A DNA stretch of 17,456 nucleotides from contig JAUSPW010000644.1 in NCBI GenBank assembly GCA_030652635.1, positions 1 through 17,456 of the forward strand. The letters are read 5' to 3'. Both the position numbers and the translations under genes were made by a program. Position 1 is the stretch's first letter. The number at the start of each line of letters is the position of its first letter. Below, one piece after another: positions 7,246-15,574 of this stretch. Origin of the DNA: Pseudohongiella sp. (GTDB taxonomy: Bacteria; Pseudomonadota; Gammaproteobacteria; Pseudomonadales; Pseudohongiellaceae). The notes beneath the pieces were generated by a model. It ran no database searches, had not been told where the DNA came from, and saw only the letters and a program-made list of their open reading frames with translations.

Positions 7246-7959
7246 TCACCTCGACTGGCTGCCCCCCGCGTTTGCACGACGCGCTTCCAGGGCGCGATAG
7301 ATGCGCGCGTTGAGCCTGGCACCGGTCAGCCCGGTGTGTTCTTCGGCGACGCGGGGCTCATCGCCGACACCCAACTCCGTTGCAAGTGCCGCACCACTGA
7401 GGCCGCGCAACCCCTGGGCCCACGCCATTGATGGAACGTCGAGCACAAAGTAGTGGAAGAGCTCGCGCCAGGAGCCGTCAACCTGGCGAAACAGGTGGTC
7501 GAGAAAGGCAGCATCGAACTGGCTGTTGAAGGCGACGAACAACACGGGGCGCGTGCCGGCGACGCGTTGATGGAAACTGCGCAGCTCATCCACTGCGCCC
7601 TGTGCATCAACCGCGCTGAATTTCCGCCAGCGGTCTGCGTCGAAGGCGTTGACCCGTCGCGCACCCTCACTCATGCGCTCCGGGTGAGTTGGCTGGATGC
7701 GCAAATGCAGCGCTTCGAGCTCGCTGCCGTCGAGTTCGGTCATGACTACGCCGATGTCGATCATCTCGTGCCAACCAGGCACCAGGCCGGTGGTTTCCAC
7801 GTCGATAAAGGCCAACAGCCAGGCGTCCGGATCTTCGGCGGGTGACGTAGAGACGAACGGCGCCGTTTCCGTGCTGGTGACGAAGGGCGGTAATGCTGCA
7901 ATTGGCGTCACCCACAACAGGCAAAGCAGCGGCAAAGCGCGTAATCCGAACGAATCCAT
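7246..7959 (-). CDS. DEDDh-type 3'-5' exonuclease with a signal-peptide-like N-terminus
   Basis: This 237-residue protein is DnaQ/RNase T-like. Motif I is FIDVETTG (Asp53, Glu55), motif II is FNSQFDAAFL (Asp149), and motif III is EEHTGLTGARLNA (His208). Such enzymes remove nucleotides from DNA or RNA 3' ends using two metal ions. Two oddities stand out. First, the acidic residue expected five positions after the motif III His is Gly213, so the fourth metal ligand appears missing. Second, residues 1-22 (MDSFGLRALPLLCLLWVTPIAA) form a hydrophobic segment like a secretion signal, followed by a Ser/Thr/Pro-rich linker to about 45. The start is supported by GAGG eight bases upstream, so the segment is not an artefact of an overlong frame. 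Base composition looks more GC-rich than the neighbouring AbiE genes, suggesting a separate origin. It could be periplasmic or membrane-anchored. Confidence 0.82.
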   Translation of the reverse strand: MDSFGLRALPLLCLLWVTPIAALPPFVTSTETAPFVSTSPAEDPDAWLLAFIDVETTGLVPGWHEMIDIGVVMTELDGSELEALHLRIQPTHPERMSEGARRVNAFDADRWRKFSAVDAQGAVDELRSFHQRVAGTRPVLFVAFNSQFDAAFLDHLFRQVDGSWRELFHYFVLDVPSMAWAQGLRGLSGAALATELGVGDEPRVAEEHTGLTGARLNARIYRALEARRANAGGSQSR

Positions 7960-8452
7960 CTAACCATCCTCATGGGAGCTAAGTGAGTAAAGTAAGGATA
8001 AACAGACATCCCCATGGTGTCGACTCTGAATGGTGTGCTGGGGATATGTTTGACCAGAATAGATGTGCGTGGATTATCTTGCCGGTTGGGCTAACATTCT
8101 CCAATACGGCGGCTGTGCTGACCCGTGCTGGGGAATCCGCAGGAGATTCTGACCTCCGGCACAGAGTAACAGTATCTTTTGGACTCAGCCGATGCATGCT
8201 TCACGGCTGTTGCCAGCTAGGTCTGCCTGCTTAATTAATTTGCATCATTCATCCGGTAGGCTACCCACCTGTAAAACTATCGATTCAGGCCAACTACTCC
8301 ACCACCCCCAAACGACAACCCACGTCGCACTCCGCCGCAATAGTACATATGGGTCATTGCCCAGCCTGCTGCCGATGCGTAGTATCCAGGCAAAAGCAAA
8401 ATCAGTGTCATAACAACAGTTAGCTATTAAAGACACCGCCCGCAGGAAGCCC
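7960..8452. other. 493-bp divergent intergenic region, no gene supported
   Basis: This lies between the leftward exonuclease and the rightward WYL regulator, so it must hold both promoters. I could not identify convincing -35/-10 pairs. Open frames here (such as 7983-8234 on +) have no recognisable family and no good ribosome site. ATCCCC (8008-8013) and GGGGAT (8040-8045) are inverted copies of unknown meaning. The ribosome site of the next gene (AGGAAG, 8444-8449) closes the region. Confidence 0.4.
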
Positions 8453-9436
8453 ATGCCCAAAAACCGTGACAGTATGGAAACGGTGCATTTGACCATCGAG
8501 TTGCTGCGCCGCATTCCCAGGGACAGCAAGATCACTGCGCCGGAGTTGCAGCGGCAGCTGGCTGCGGCGGGTTATGAGCGCGATCTGCGCAGCATCCAGC
8601 GTCACCTTCGGCAGATTACCGAGCATTTTGACGTGGAGTGCGACGACAGGGGCAAACCCTACGGTTATCGCTGGAAAGTCAAAGCCAAGGGGCTGTCGCT
8701 GCCGGGCATGAATCAGCAGGAGTCCTTGCTGCTCGCGCTGGCGGAGCAGCACTTGCGACACCTGCTGCCGTCCAAGTTGATGTCATCCATGGACAGTTAC
8801 TTCCGGCAGGCGCGCAGCAATCTGCAGAATCCGGGCAAGGTCACGCTGGAGAAGCAGTGGCTCAGAAAGGTCAGGGTGGTCAGCACCAATCAGCCGCTGC
8901 TGGCGCCGGATGTGGATGACGAAATTTTCCAACAGATCAGCAATGCCCTGTATAACAATCTCTGGCTGAACATTGTCTACCGCAATGCCGGTGGCAAGGA
9001 AACCGAGGCGCGCGTCATGCCGCTGGGGCTGGCGCAGCAGGGCGTCCATCTGTATCTGGTGTGCCGGTTTGAAGGTTATGACAATGAACGAAGCCTGGCG
9101 CTGCACCGGTTTATCAAGGTAGAGAGCAGTTCTCTGAGCTTCAACCGACCGGCCGACTTTGATTTGATCCAATATGACAATGATGGCCGCTTTGGTTTTG
9201 GTGATGGTCAGCGAGTAAAAATCAGTTTCTGTATCAGCAAGGTGGCGGGTTTTCATCTGACTGAGGCGCCGCTGGCACAGGATCAGCGGGTGGAGGAGAT
9301 GGAAGATCATTACCGGATTGAGGCGACGGTGGTGGATAGTGCGATGCTGGATCGGTGGTTGTTGGGGTTTGGGGGGGATGTTTGGGGTGTGGGGAAGCTG
9401 CTGCACGGATCAGTGGTTACTCTCGATACGCATTGA
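8453..9436 (+). CDS. WYL-domain transcriptional regulator
   Basis: This 327-residue regulator has an N-terminal winged helix-turn-helix (~12-65: ELLRRIPRDSKITAPELQRQL, then RSIQRHLRQITEHFDVECDD). A linker with LSLPGMNQQESLLLALAEQHL precedes a WYL domain (~175-235: LWLNIVYRNAGGKETEARVMPLGLA, HLYLVCRFEGYDNERSLALHRF). A C-terminal WCX region ends DSAMLDRWLLGFGGDVWGV. WYL domains bind ligands, often nucleic acids or nucleotides, and control defence or stress genes. The AGGAAG ribosome site is well spaced from the ATG at 8453. It sits 219 bp upstream of a second WYL gene (brxR) and reads the same way, so it may add a layer of control to BREX or belong to a neighbouring lost locus. A fragment of a close relative lies at 5445. 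Confidence 0.9.
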   Translation: MPKNRDSMETVHLTIELLRRIPRDSKITAPELQRQLAAAGYERDLRSIQRHLRQITEHFDVECDDRGKPYGYRWKVKAKGLSLPGMNQQESLLLALAEQHLRHLLPSKLMSSMDSYFRQARSNLQNPGKVTLEKQWLRKVRVVSTNQPLLAPDVDDEIFQQISNALYNNLWLNIVYRNAGGKETEARVMPLGLAQQGVHLYLVCRFEGYDNERSLALHRFIKVESSSLSFNRPADFDLIQYDNDGRFGFGDGQRVKISFCISKVAGFHLTEAPLAQDQRVEEMEDHYRIEATVVDSAMLDRWLLGFGGDVWGVGKLLHGSVVTLDTH

Positions 9437-9542
9437 AGAAGTGATGTTGGTTAAATATCGGAATTTGCTTGATTTTATCAATTGGTATAGCGGTGCCCGA
9501 TTGCAGCAGAGGGTCGCGTAGACGGTCTGGGTGTGTGATCTG

Positions 9543-9576
9543 TTTGCAGTATCAACCAGCAGGCCACTACTGCAAA
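9543..9576. promoter_or_regulatory. Candidate BrxR operator (perfect 9-bp inverted repeat)
   Basis: TTTGCAGTA (9543-9551) and TACTGCAAA (9568-9576) are exact inverted copies with a 16-base spacer. Centre-to-centre they are 25 bp apart, a spacing that lets a dimer read one DNA face. They lie 80-113 bp before the brxR start. BrxR proteins are known to repress their operons by binding inverted repeats upstream. I could not assign a firm promoter. A possible weak -10 is TTATAG at 9615. Confidence 0.55.
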
Positions 9577-9655
9577 GATACCTTACAGTAATTCGCATTT
9601 ACATCTGCAATCACTTATAGCACTATCCTCAAAAAGCATAAAAAAGTACCTGTAG

Positions 9656-10531
9656 ATGGAAACGACAATTGCGAAACCAGAAATACTGCAGCGTCTTGCT
9701 GCCATCGAGCTGATAGCCCTATGGGAAGGCAGGTTAGTGACTAACCGCCTGACCAAATGGTTTGGCATCTCTCGTCAGCAGGCGTCCAGTGATATTCGGC
9801 GATATCTGAGCGAGATAAACCCGGGTTCACTGATTCATGATCCTGCCGAAAAAGGCTACGTACCAACCGCCAAGTTGCACCCTGCGCTGTCGAGTGGGCA
9901 GATCAGTGAATATCTTGAGCTTCTTATCAGTAAAAACCAGCAGCCCTGCGCCGAAATAGTAGAGGCGTATGAAGGCTTGCAGGTGGTTCAGCTACCTGAG
10001 CGAGCCCTGAAGCCTGAAATTGTCCGTGAACTGATCCGGGCGTCGCAGACGGGCGGTAGCGTCAAAATCATTTACAGTTCCATGAACAATCCGCAACCCC
10101 ATGAACGAATCATCACGCCGCACTCTCTGGTGTATAGCGGTTTCCGCTGGCATGTACGGGCGTTTTGTCATGCGCGTGGTGCATTTCGCGACTTTTTGAT
10201 CTCCAGAATTGATCGGCCCCCGGTGTCAATAAACATTGCAGTGCCGGTGGCTAGCCAGGATACGCAATGGCAGGAGTCTGTGACGCTAACCCTTGTGCCC
10301 AACGATCTGTATAGTCCTGCACAAAAAGCGCTGATTGAACGTGATTATGCGATGGCAGAAGGGCGGCTGAGTATTACGACACGAAAAGCGCTGGCCATGT
10401 ATTCGCTACAGCGTTATCAAGCGGCGATCACTGATGAGCAGTGCCAGCGCTACCGTGAGCATCCGTTGCAGCTACTCAAGGCAGATCGAAAGAAGATTGA
10501 CCTGTTACGGTTTGAGGAGGCTGGCGAGTGA
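9656..10531 (+). CDS. brxR: BrxR: WYL-domain regulator of the BREX operon
   Basis: The 291-residue length is close to characterised BrxR proteins. A winged helix fills ~12-70 (LIALWEGRLVTNRLTKWFGI, SRQQASSDIRRYL). The WYL domain spans ~130-185 (GSVKIIYSSMNNPQPHERII, TPHSLVYSGFRWHVRAFCH, FRDFLISRI). A C-terminal dimerisation region follows (LVPNDLYSPAQKALIERDY, ALAMYSLQRYQ). BrxR is the first gene of many type I BREX loci and represses the operon, possibly until a ligand signals infection. It overlaps brxA by 1-4 nt, so the two are co-transcribed. A perfect inverted repeat stands ~80 bp upstream. The Shine-Dalgarno before ATG 9656 is poor (CTGTAG), so translation may be weak. Confidence 0.9.
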   Translation: METTIAKPEILQRLAAIELIALWEGRLVTNRLTKWFGISRQQASSDIRRYLSEINPGSLIHDPAEKGYVPTAKLHPALSSGQISEYLELLISKNQQPCAEIVEAYEGLQVVQLPERALKPEIVRELIRASQTGGSVKIIYSSMNNPQPHERIITPHSLVYSGFRWHVRAFCHARGAFRDFLISRIDRPPVSINIAVPVASQDTQWQESVTLTLVPNDLYSPAQKALIERDYAMAEGRLSITTRKALAMYSLQRYQAAITDEQCQRYREHPLQLLKADRKKIDLLRFEEAGE

Positions 10532-11133
10532 TGGACAGCTGCAACTACGACAGCGATCTGATTGGCGGCTCGTTACAGGTGCGTGAATCTCGCATCATCG
10601 CCGACCTGATGCTGACGCAGGCGACCGCTGATCAATGGCAGCAGGTGATATTTGTTGAGAATCAGCTTCAAAAGCGTTCACCGGCCACGGCTAAACGTGT
10701 TGCGCAGGCGCTGCGCAAACGCCTTGAGCGGGTCGAAGCACCTTTTTGGCGAGCCATCAGAGATGGTGACGATGAGCTGGCCACGCAGGCGACATTCTGC
10801 GCGGTGCTGGAGCGCAATCTGCTACTGGTGGAGTGGATTGAAACCGTTGTTGCAGATGCAATAACGTCCCGTGCGGGGCATCTCAGTCTGTATCAGTGGA
10901 ATGAGTTTCTGGATGATCGCAGCCACCGCGACTCTCGCATTGGTGGATGGACGGAATCCTCCAGAAAGAAGATGGGACAGGTGGTGTTCCGCATTCTGGC
11001 GGAAATTGGCTTGCTTCACGATACCCGCTCACTGCAACTACAGAAGCTGATGATCCGTCCAGAGACCCGTCAATTATTGGAGCAAAGCAGCCGCCATCGG
11101 CTAATGGCTTGCATGGAGCAGATGTCACGATGA
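10531..11133 (+). CDS. brxA: BrxA (DUF1819 family) BREX protein
   Basis: This ~200-residue BrxA-family protein has the conserved opening SDLIGGSLQVRESRIIADLM, a helical middle with APFWRAIRDGDDELATQATF and AVLERNLLLVEWI, and the signature GGWTESSRKKMGQVVFRILAEIGLL. BrxA is a small DNA-binding, all-helical partner encoded first among the core BREX genes. Its exact role in defence is unsettled. The frame could start at GTG 10528 or ATG 10531. The GAGGAGG ribosome site (10514-10520) is 7 and 10 bases away respectively. I chose the ATG, which overlaps the brxR stop by one base. The stop overlaps the brxB start as ATGA. Confidence 0.93.
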   Translation: MDSCNYDSDLIGGSLQVRESRIIADLMLTQATADQWQQVIFVENQLQKRSPATAKRVAQALRKRLERVEAPFWRAIRDGDDELATQATFCAVLERNLLLVEWIETVVADAITSRAGHLSLYQWNEFLDDRSHRDSRIGGWTESSRKKMGQVVFRILAEIGLLHDTRSLQLQKLMIRPETRQLLEQSSRHRLMACMEQMSR

Positions 11134-11705
11134 ATACAAAGCTGCAGGAGCGGTTGAATCAGATTCCGGCGAAAATTGTCAGTGATGATTTTCTGCAATC
11201 GAAAGGTCTGGCCAATGATCTGGGATTCTGGATTTTCGATTATGCGCCCGAGGATGAGCTTCAGGTACGAGATTACCTTGGATTCCTGACGGAGTTGCTG
11301 GCGAAAAAACATGATCATCTGAAAGTGGTGCATATCCACTTGCTGGCGTTGTTACAAGACTATCTGGAAGACCGACGTATTCTGACCCGCTCCATCGAGA
11401 AACAAATCAAAGAGGGCGATGCCGCTTTGTTAAAGGCGTTACATGGCCCCTTACACATGGACAAGTTTGCGCCGTTTCTGCTGTCCAATACAAAAGCGGA
11501 CGAGCACGATATTGTGCTGATATCGGGTGTCGGATCGGTTTGGCCATTGATGCGCGCGCATGACGTGCTGAACAAACTACACGCTTTGCTGGGACATAAA
11601 CCATTGGTGATGTTTTACCCCGGTGAATACACCGGTCAAAACCTGTCGCTGTTCAATCGACTCACGCGTAAAAACTATTACCGCGCGTTTCGACTGATTC
11701 CATAA
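11130..11705 (+). CDS. brxB: BrxB (DUF1788 family) BREX protein
   Basis: This 191-residue BrxB-family protein has LANDLGFWIFDYAPEDELQV, LLAKKHDHLKVVHIHLLALL, and the family's C-terminal DIVLISGVGSVWPLMRAHDV followed by PLVMFYPGEYTGQNLSLFN. BrxB is a conserved core component of type I BREX with no assigned biochemical activity. The GxGSVxPxxR segment and PGEY loop are the family fingerprint. The start at 11130 overlaps the brxA stop (ATGA), the expected translational coupling. The open frame extends back to 10947, but that region is brxA in another frame. brxC starts 15 bases after the stop. Confidence 0.93.
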   Translation: MNTKLQERLNQIPAKIVSDDFLQSKGLANDLGFWIFDYAPEDELQVRDYLGFLTELLAKKHDHLKVVHIHLLALLQDYLEDRRILTRSIEKQIKEGDAALLKALHGPLHMDKFAPFLLSNTKADEHDIVLISGVGSVWPLMRAHDVLNKLHALLGHKPLVMFYPGEYTGQNLSLFNRLTRKNYYRAFRLIP

Positions 11706-11720
11706 CAAGGACCGCTGCTC

Positions 11721-14700
11721 ATGAAGATCCAGGACATGTTTGTCAAACCTCTGCACCGCCAGATCAATGGTGTAGTCAAAGCAGATCAGAATGATGACGC
11801 CACGGTGTATCAGGAGTTGGAGGAATACGTGGTGACGCGCGAGTTGGAAACGCACTTTCGCAGTTTCTTCTCGTCCTACACCACGCCCCTGAATGATCCC
11901 TCCGTCCCCAATCGTATCGGCATCTGGATATCCGGCTTTTTTGGCAGCGGTAAGTCCCACTTTCTGAAAATACTGTCCTATCTGATTGCCAACCGAGCCT
12001 CCGTTGACGCGTCAGGGAGCAGCAGACTGGCATCGCAGTTTTTTGATCAGAGCAAATTACAGGACGCATTGATCCGCGCCGACATTGGCAAGGCGGTGTC
12101 CAATCCAGCCGATGTGATTTTATTTAACATCGACAGCAAGGCCAGCAATAACGATGGTGGGAATCCCATTCTGAATGTGTTCCTGCGAGTGTTTAATGAG
12201 CATCAGGGTTTCAGCAGCGACCACCCTCACATTGCCCACATGGAGCGTCACCTTAGCCAGCGTGGCGTTTATGACAAGTTCAAGCTGGTGTTTGCCGAGG
12301 CATCGGGTTCGAGTTGGGAGTCTGAGCGTGACGCTTATCAGTTCTATCAGGATGACGTAGAAAAAGCGCTGGCAGCAGCTCTGGATTTGTCCGTGGAAGC
12401 AGCCCACAAATGGTTCGAAAATGCCGAACAGGATTTCAGTGTCTCAGTCGAAAAGTTCTGCGAGTGGGTCAAAGAATATCTGACCACTAAACCAGCCCAG
12501 CATCGCATACTGTTTCTGGTTGACGAGGTTGGCCAATTTATTGGCAACGACAGCCGCCTGATGCTGACTTTGCAGACCTTGACTGAAAATCTTGGCACTA
12601 TTTGCCAGGGACGCGCCTGGATTATTGTCACCTCGCAGGCTGACATGGATGCGGTCATGGGCGAATTCTCAGCCAGCAAGGCCAATGATTTTTCCAAGAT
12701 TGCAGGTCGCTTTAAAACCCGCCTGTCGTTATCCAGCTCCAATACCGATGAAGTCATACAGAAGCGTTTGCTGAAAAAAACACCAGAGGCTGATGAGGCA
12801 CTGCGTCAACTGTATGCGACAAAAGGCGACATCCTGCGCAATCAGATCAGCTTCGACCGCTCGGGGCCGACGTTAAAAAACTACGATGGCGCAGACAGCT
12901 TCGTATCAAACTACCCGTTTGTGCCTTATCACTTTCAGTTGGTACAGAAAGTATTTGAGGAAATCCGCAAAGTAGGTGCCACAGGCGCTCACCTTGCGTA
13001 CGGTGAGCGCTCGATGCTGGACGCCTTCCAGATGGCTGCCCAGCGCTTGTCTGCTCAAGAGCCTGGTGCCTTGGTGCCGCTTCACAGTTTTTATCATGCA
13101 GTCGAAGGGTTTCTCGACACGGCAGTAAAGCGCACGATCGATCAGGCCACAGAAAATCCAGTGCTGGATCAGTTTGATGTTCAGCTGCTGCGCACACTGT
13201 TTATGATTCGCTACGTGGATCTGGTGAAAGGCACCACCGGTAACTTGGTTACGCTGAGTATCGAACAGATTGATGCTGACAAGCTGGCGCTGCGCCGTAA
13301 GGTGGAAGAAGCTCTGATGCGGCTCGAGAAGGAAAGCCTGATTACCCGCAATGGTGATGAGTTCCTGTTCCTCACCAATGAAGAGCGCGATATCAGTCGC
13401 AAGATAAAAAGCATCGACATTGTCAGCAATGAAGAAAACAAAGAGCTGGCCAATCTGATCTTCCGTGATCTGCTGCGCGACAAAAATAAATTTCGTTATA
13501 GCGTTAACAATTCGGATTACAGCATTGGCCGTTACCTTGACGGCCATTCCATCGATGGACGGTATGAGAATGACCTGCGTGTAGAGGTTGTTTCACCGCT
13601 TGATTCGGAATACGCGCTGCATACTGAAGGTGGTTGTATCGCGCGCAGTAACGATGACCGTGGCAAGGCGCTGTTAAAGCTGCCTGACGACAATGACTTT
13701 TTTGCAGAGCTTAGAACCTGGCTGCGCACTAACAAATATATACGCCTGAATGATGAAGCCAGTCAGCCTGAAATCAGTCGCATATTGGCGGATCGTGGAC
13801 GCGAGAATCAGGAACGAAAAAAACGTCTGCGCCTGAAGCTGGAAGAGCTGTTGATAAACGCTGATGTTTACGCGCTTGGCCAGCATCTGAAGCCGGTGAC
13901 TAGCAGTCCCGTCAATAAATTTGATGAAGCCTGCCAGTATCTGTTGGAAAACACCTACAACAAACTGGGATACCTGCGTGTTCTGCAGAAAGATCCCGTG
14001 CGTGAATTGCATGCCACGCTGCATACCGATGATATTGCGCAGTTGGGCTTGTCGCTGGACGGTGAAGATGGCAACCCGCAAGCGGTAAAAGAGGTGGATC
14101 AGTTCATCACTTTAAAAGCCAGTGGTGACAGCACGCTGATGGTGACAGACATTGTTGATCAGTTTGGCAAACGTCCCTACGGCTGGCCCGAAATGGAAGT
14201 GTTACTGATTCTGGCCCGCCTTGCAGTATTGGGTCGCATTACTTTCCACACAGCCGGCCCCAGTCTGCATCTACCCGATGTGTTTGAACTGCTGCAAAAC
14301 AATCGGCAGCGCAGCAAAGTCAGCGTCATGCGCAAGCGTCGCACAGAGGAGGCCGTGCTCAAGGCTGCGCGTGAACTCAGTAAAGATCTGTTTAGCACCT
14401 TGGGCCCGGATAATGAAAAAGAGCTGTTTGCGTTTTACCGCGAACACTTTGGCGCATGGCTAAATAATCTGAGGTCGTATCAGAGCAAAGCTGACGTTGG
14501 GCAGTTCCCGGGCAAGGCGCTGATCCGCAGCATCATCCTTTTGATTGAACGACTGCTGTCTAATGATGACAGCTTTGATTTCTTTAAAACCCTGACCGAA
14601 AAGAAAAACGATTACCTGGATGCCGAAGAGGACTACCGGGATATTCACCATTTTTATTCGAAACAAATGAGCAGCTGGCAGCAAATGCTGATTGCGTTGC

Positions 14701-15350
14701 GCCGCTTTCAGCCGAATGCCCAATCGTTGAATAAAGATGCCAACACTGCCAAGGCCTTGGCTGAACTGGAAGGCATCGCAAAAGACGAATCGCCTTACGG
14801 TCACGTTCAAAAAATTGTGGGTTTGATTGAAACCATCGACACGGCAAACAACGCATTGTTGTATGAAAAACGCAGTCACGCGATCGGCAGGCTTGATGAA
14901 AAGATCATACGTTTACAGCACGAGATTGAGAGTTCAGGTGTTGCCACACCAGACCTGAGCAATCGTCTGTTGTTACCGCTGCAGCAGATTAAAAAGCAGC
15001 TGGCCGATGAAACCAGTGTCGCTCAAATTTACATGCTGCAAACCCAGGTGGCTGACGAAAAGTTGGACGATGCGCTGCTTCAACTCGATCGGGCTATGCA
15101 ACATGAGCGTGAGCGGCAGAAAAAACTTGCCGCTGCTCCGGGCACACCCGGTCAGACCGGTGAAACCAAAGTACAAGTAGTGGCTGAACCGAAACCGGTG
15201 GCAGAGGTCTCTGCGAGTGCGTTGCTTGGTAAAGTGCAATCGGGGTTGTATCTGGAGACTCAGCAAGATGTGGATAAGTACCTCTCTGCTCTGCGCGCCG
15301 AGCTGGAGCGATTAATCAAGCAAAACCAACGCATTCGGATACGAGGGTGA
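11721..15350 (+). CDS. brxC: BrxC, large P-loop ATPase of BREX
   Basis: The protein is 1209 residues, the usual size of BrxC. The opening MKIQDMFVKPLHRQINGVVK is the family start. Walker A is GFFGSGKSHF around residue 75. Walker B is ILFLVDEVGQFI (Asp268-Glu269), followed by a sensor-like WIIVTSQADMD (~305). FVPYHFQLVQ and the long helical C-terminal half (MLQTQVADEKLDDALLQLD and similar) fit a large oligomeric ATPase. BrxC is essential for BREX defence and methylation in studied type I systems, probably powering assembly or DNA engagement together with PglX and PglZ. It is not an obvious helicase. An AAGGA ribosome site lies nine bases before the start. The gene looks intact, with no frameshift. 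It is followed by a 213-bp gap before the next operon gene. Confidence 0.95.
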   Translation: MKIQDMFVKPLHRQINGVVKADQNDDATVYQELEEYVVTRELETHFRSFFSSYTTPLNDPSVPNRIGIWISGFFGSGKSHFLKILSYLIANRASVDASGSSRLASQFFDQSKLQDALIRADIGKAVSNPADVILFNIDSKASNNDGGNPILNVFLRVFNEHQGFSSDHPHIAHMERHLSQRGVYDKFKLVFAEASGSSWESERDAYQFYQDDVEKALAAALDLSVEAAHKWFENAEQDFSVSVEKFCEWVKEYLTTKPAQHRILFLVDEVGQFIGNDSRLMLTLQTLTENLGTICQGRAWIIVTSQADMDAVMGEFSASKANDFSKIAGRFKTRLSLSSSNTDEVIQKRLLKKTPEADEALRQLYATKGDILRNQISFDRSGPTLKNYDGADSFVSNYPFVPYHFQLVQKVFEEIRKVGATGAHLAYGERSMLDAFQMAAQRLSAQEPGALVPLHSFYHAVEGFLDTAVKRTIDQATENPVLDQFDVQLLRTLFMIRYVDLVKGTTGNLVTLSIEQIDADKLALRRKVEEALMRLEKESLITRNGDEFLFLTNEERDISRKIKSIDIVSNEENKELANLIFRDLLRDKNKFRYSVNNSDYSIGRYLDGHSIDGRYENDLRVEVVSPLDSEYALHTEGGCIARSNDDRGKALLKLPDDNDFFAELRTWLRTNKYIRLNDEASQPEISRILADRGRENQERKKRLRLKLEELLINADVYALGQHLKPVTSSPVNKFDEACQYLLENTYNKLGYLRVLQKDPVRELHATLHTDDIAQLGLSLDGEDGNPQAVKEVDQFITLKASGDSTLMVTDIVDQFGKRPYGWPEMEVLLILARLAVLGRITFHTAGPSLHLPDVFELLQNNRQRSKVSVMRKRRTEEAVLKAARELSKDLFSTLGPDNEKELFAFYREHFGAWLNNLRSYQSKADVGQFPGKALIRSIILLIERLLSNDDSFDFFKTLTEKKNDYLDAEEDYRDIHHFYSKQMSSWQQMLIALRRFQPNAQSLNKDANTAKALAELEGIAKDESPYGHVQKIVGLIETIDTANNALLYEKRSHAIGRLDEKIIRLQHEIESSGVATPDLSNRLLLPLQQIKKQLADETSVAQIYMLQTQVADEKLDDALLQLDRAMQHERERQKKLAAAPGTPGQTGETKVQVVAEPKPVAEVSASALLGKVQSGLYLETQQDVDKYLSALRAELERLIKQNQRIRIRG

Positions 15351-15396
15351 TGCCTTGAAAAAAAGTTTGCTTTTAATACTAGGTTGCTTGTCGGTT

Positions 15397-15420
15397 GTCC
15401 CGTGTCCCGGGACTGGGGAC
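15397..15420. repeat. 24-bp GTCCC/GGGAC palindrome after brxC
   Basis: GTCCC occurs at 15397-15401 and 15404-15408, and GGGAC at 15409-15413 and 15416-15420. This makes a nested palindrome that is perfect except for the two 2-base spacers. The centre, GTCCCGGGAC, is an exact 10-bp palindrome. It would form a strong GC hairpin inside the operon. It resembles REP-type elements or the tips of a mobile palindrome. A partial terminator or mRNA-processing site between brxC and the inserted gene is another reading. Confidence 0.5.
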
Positions 15421-15439
15421 ATCTGGTGAGGAAAATGCT

Positions 15440-15574
15440 ATGAAAAGTCAATTCATCAGATTGCTCTCGAAACTTAAACCAGTGCACATGGTTGACGCTT
15501 TATCATCGCCTTGCCAACTGAGCTTTTCTGACTCAACAACGGCAAACGCATACGGATTCGCTGATGACTGCTGA
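15440..15574 (+). CDS. Possible 44-residue ORF ahead of the AlbA_2 gene
   Basis: ATG 15440 follows GAGGAAA about six bases upstream, the best ribosome site in the brxC-to-AlbA_2 gap. The frame begins MKSQFIRLLSKLKPVHMVDA and ends at TGA 15572-15574, overlapping the AlbA_2 start (15564) by 11 bases. That layout would allow translational coupling to the downstream gene, which has only a weak GGAT site of its own. The peptide is basic at the N-terminus and Ser/Thr-rich later, with no recognised domain. It could be a leader peptide, the stump of a lost gene, or chance. Confidence 0.3.
   Translation: MKSQFIRLLSKLKPVHMVDALSSPCQLSFSDSTTANAYGFADDC

Noticed and set aside
7983..8234. 83-codon + strand frame between exonuclease and WYL gene
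   Set aside because: No ribosome site, no family resemblance, and it overlaps the expected exonuclease promoter.
8783..9406. 207-codon minus-strand frame opposite the WYL gene
   Set aside because: Antisense shadow. The + strand WYL protein has full-length family features.
10947..11129. N-terminal extension of the brxB frame
   Set aside because: It lies inside brxA in another frame. The ATGA-coupled start at 11130 matches BrxB length.
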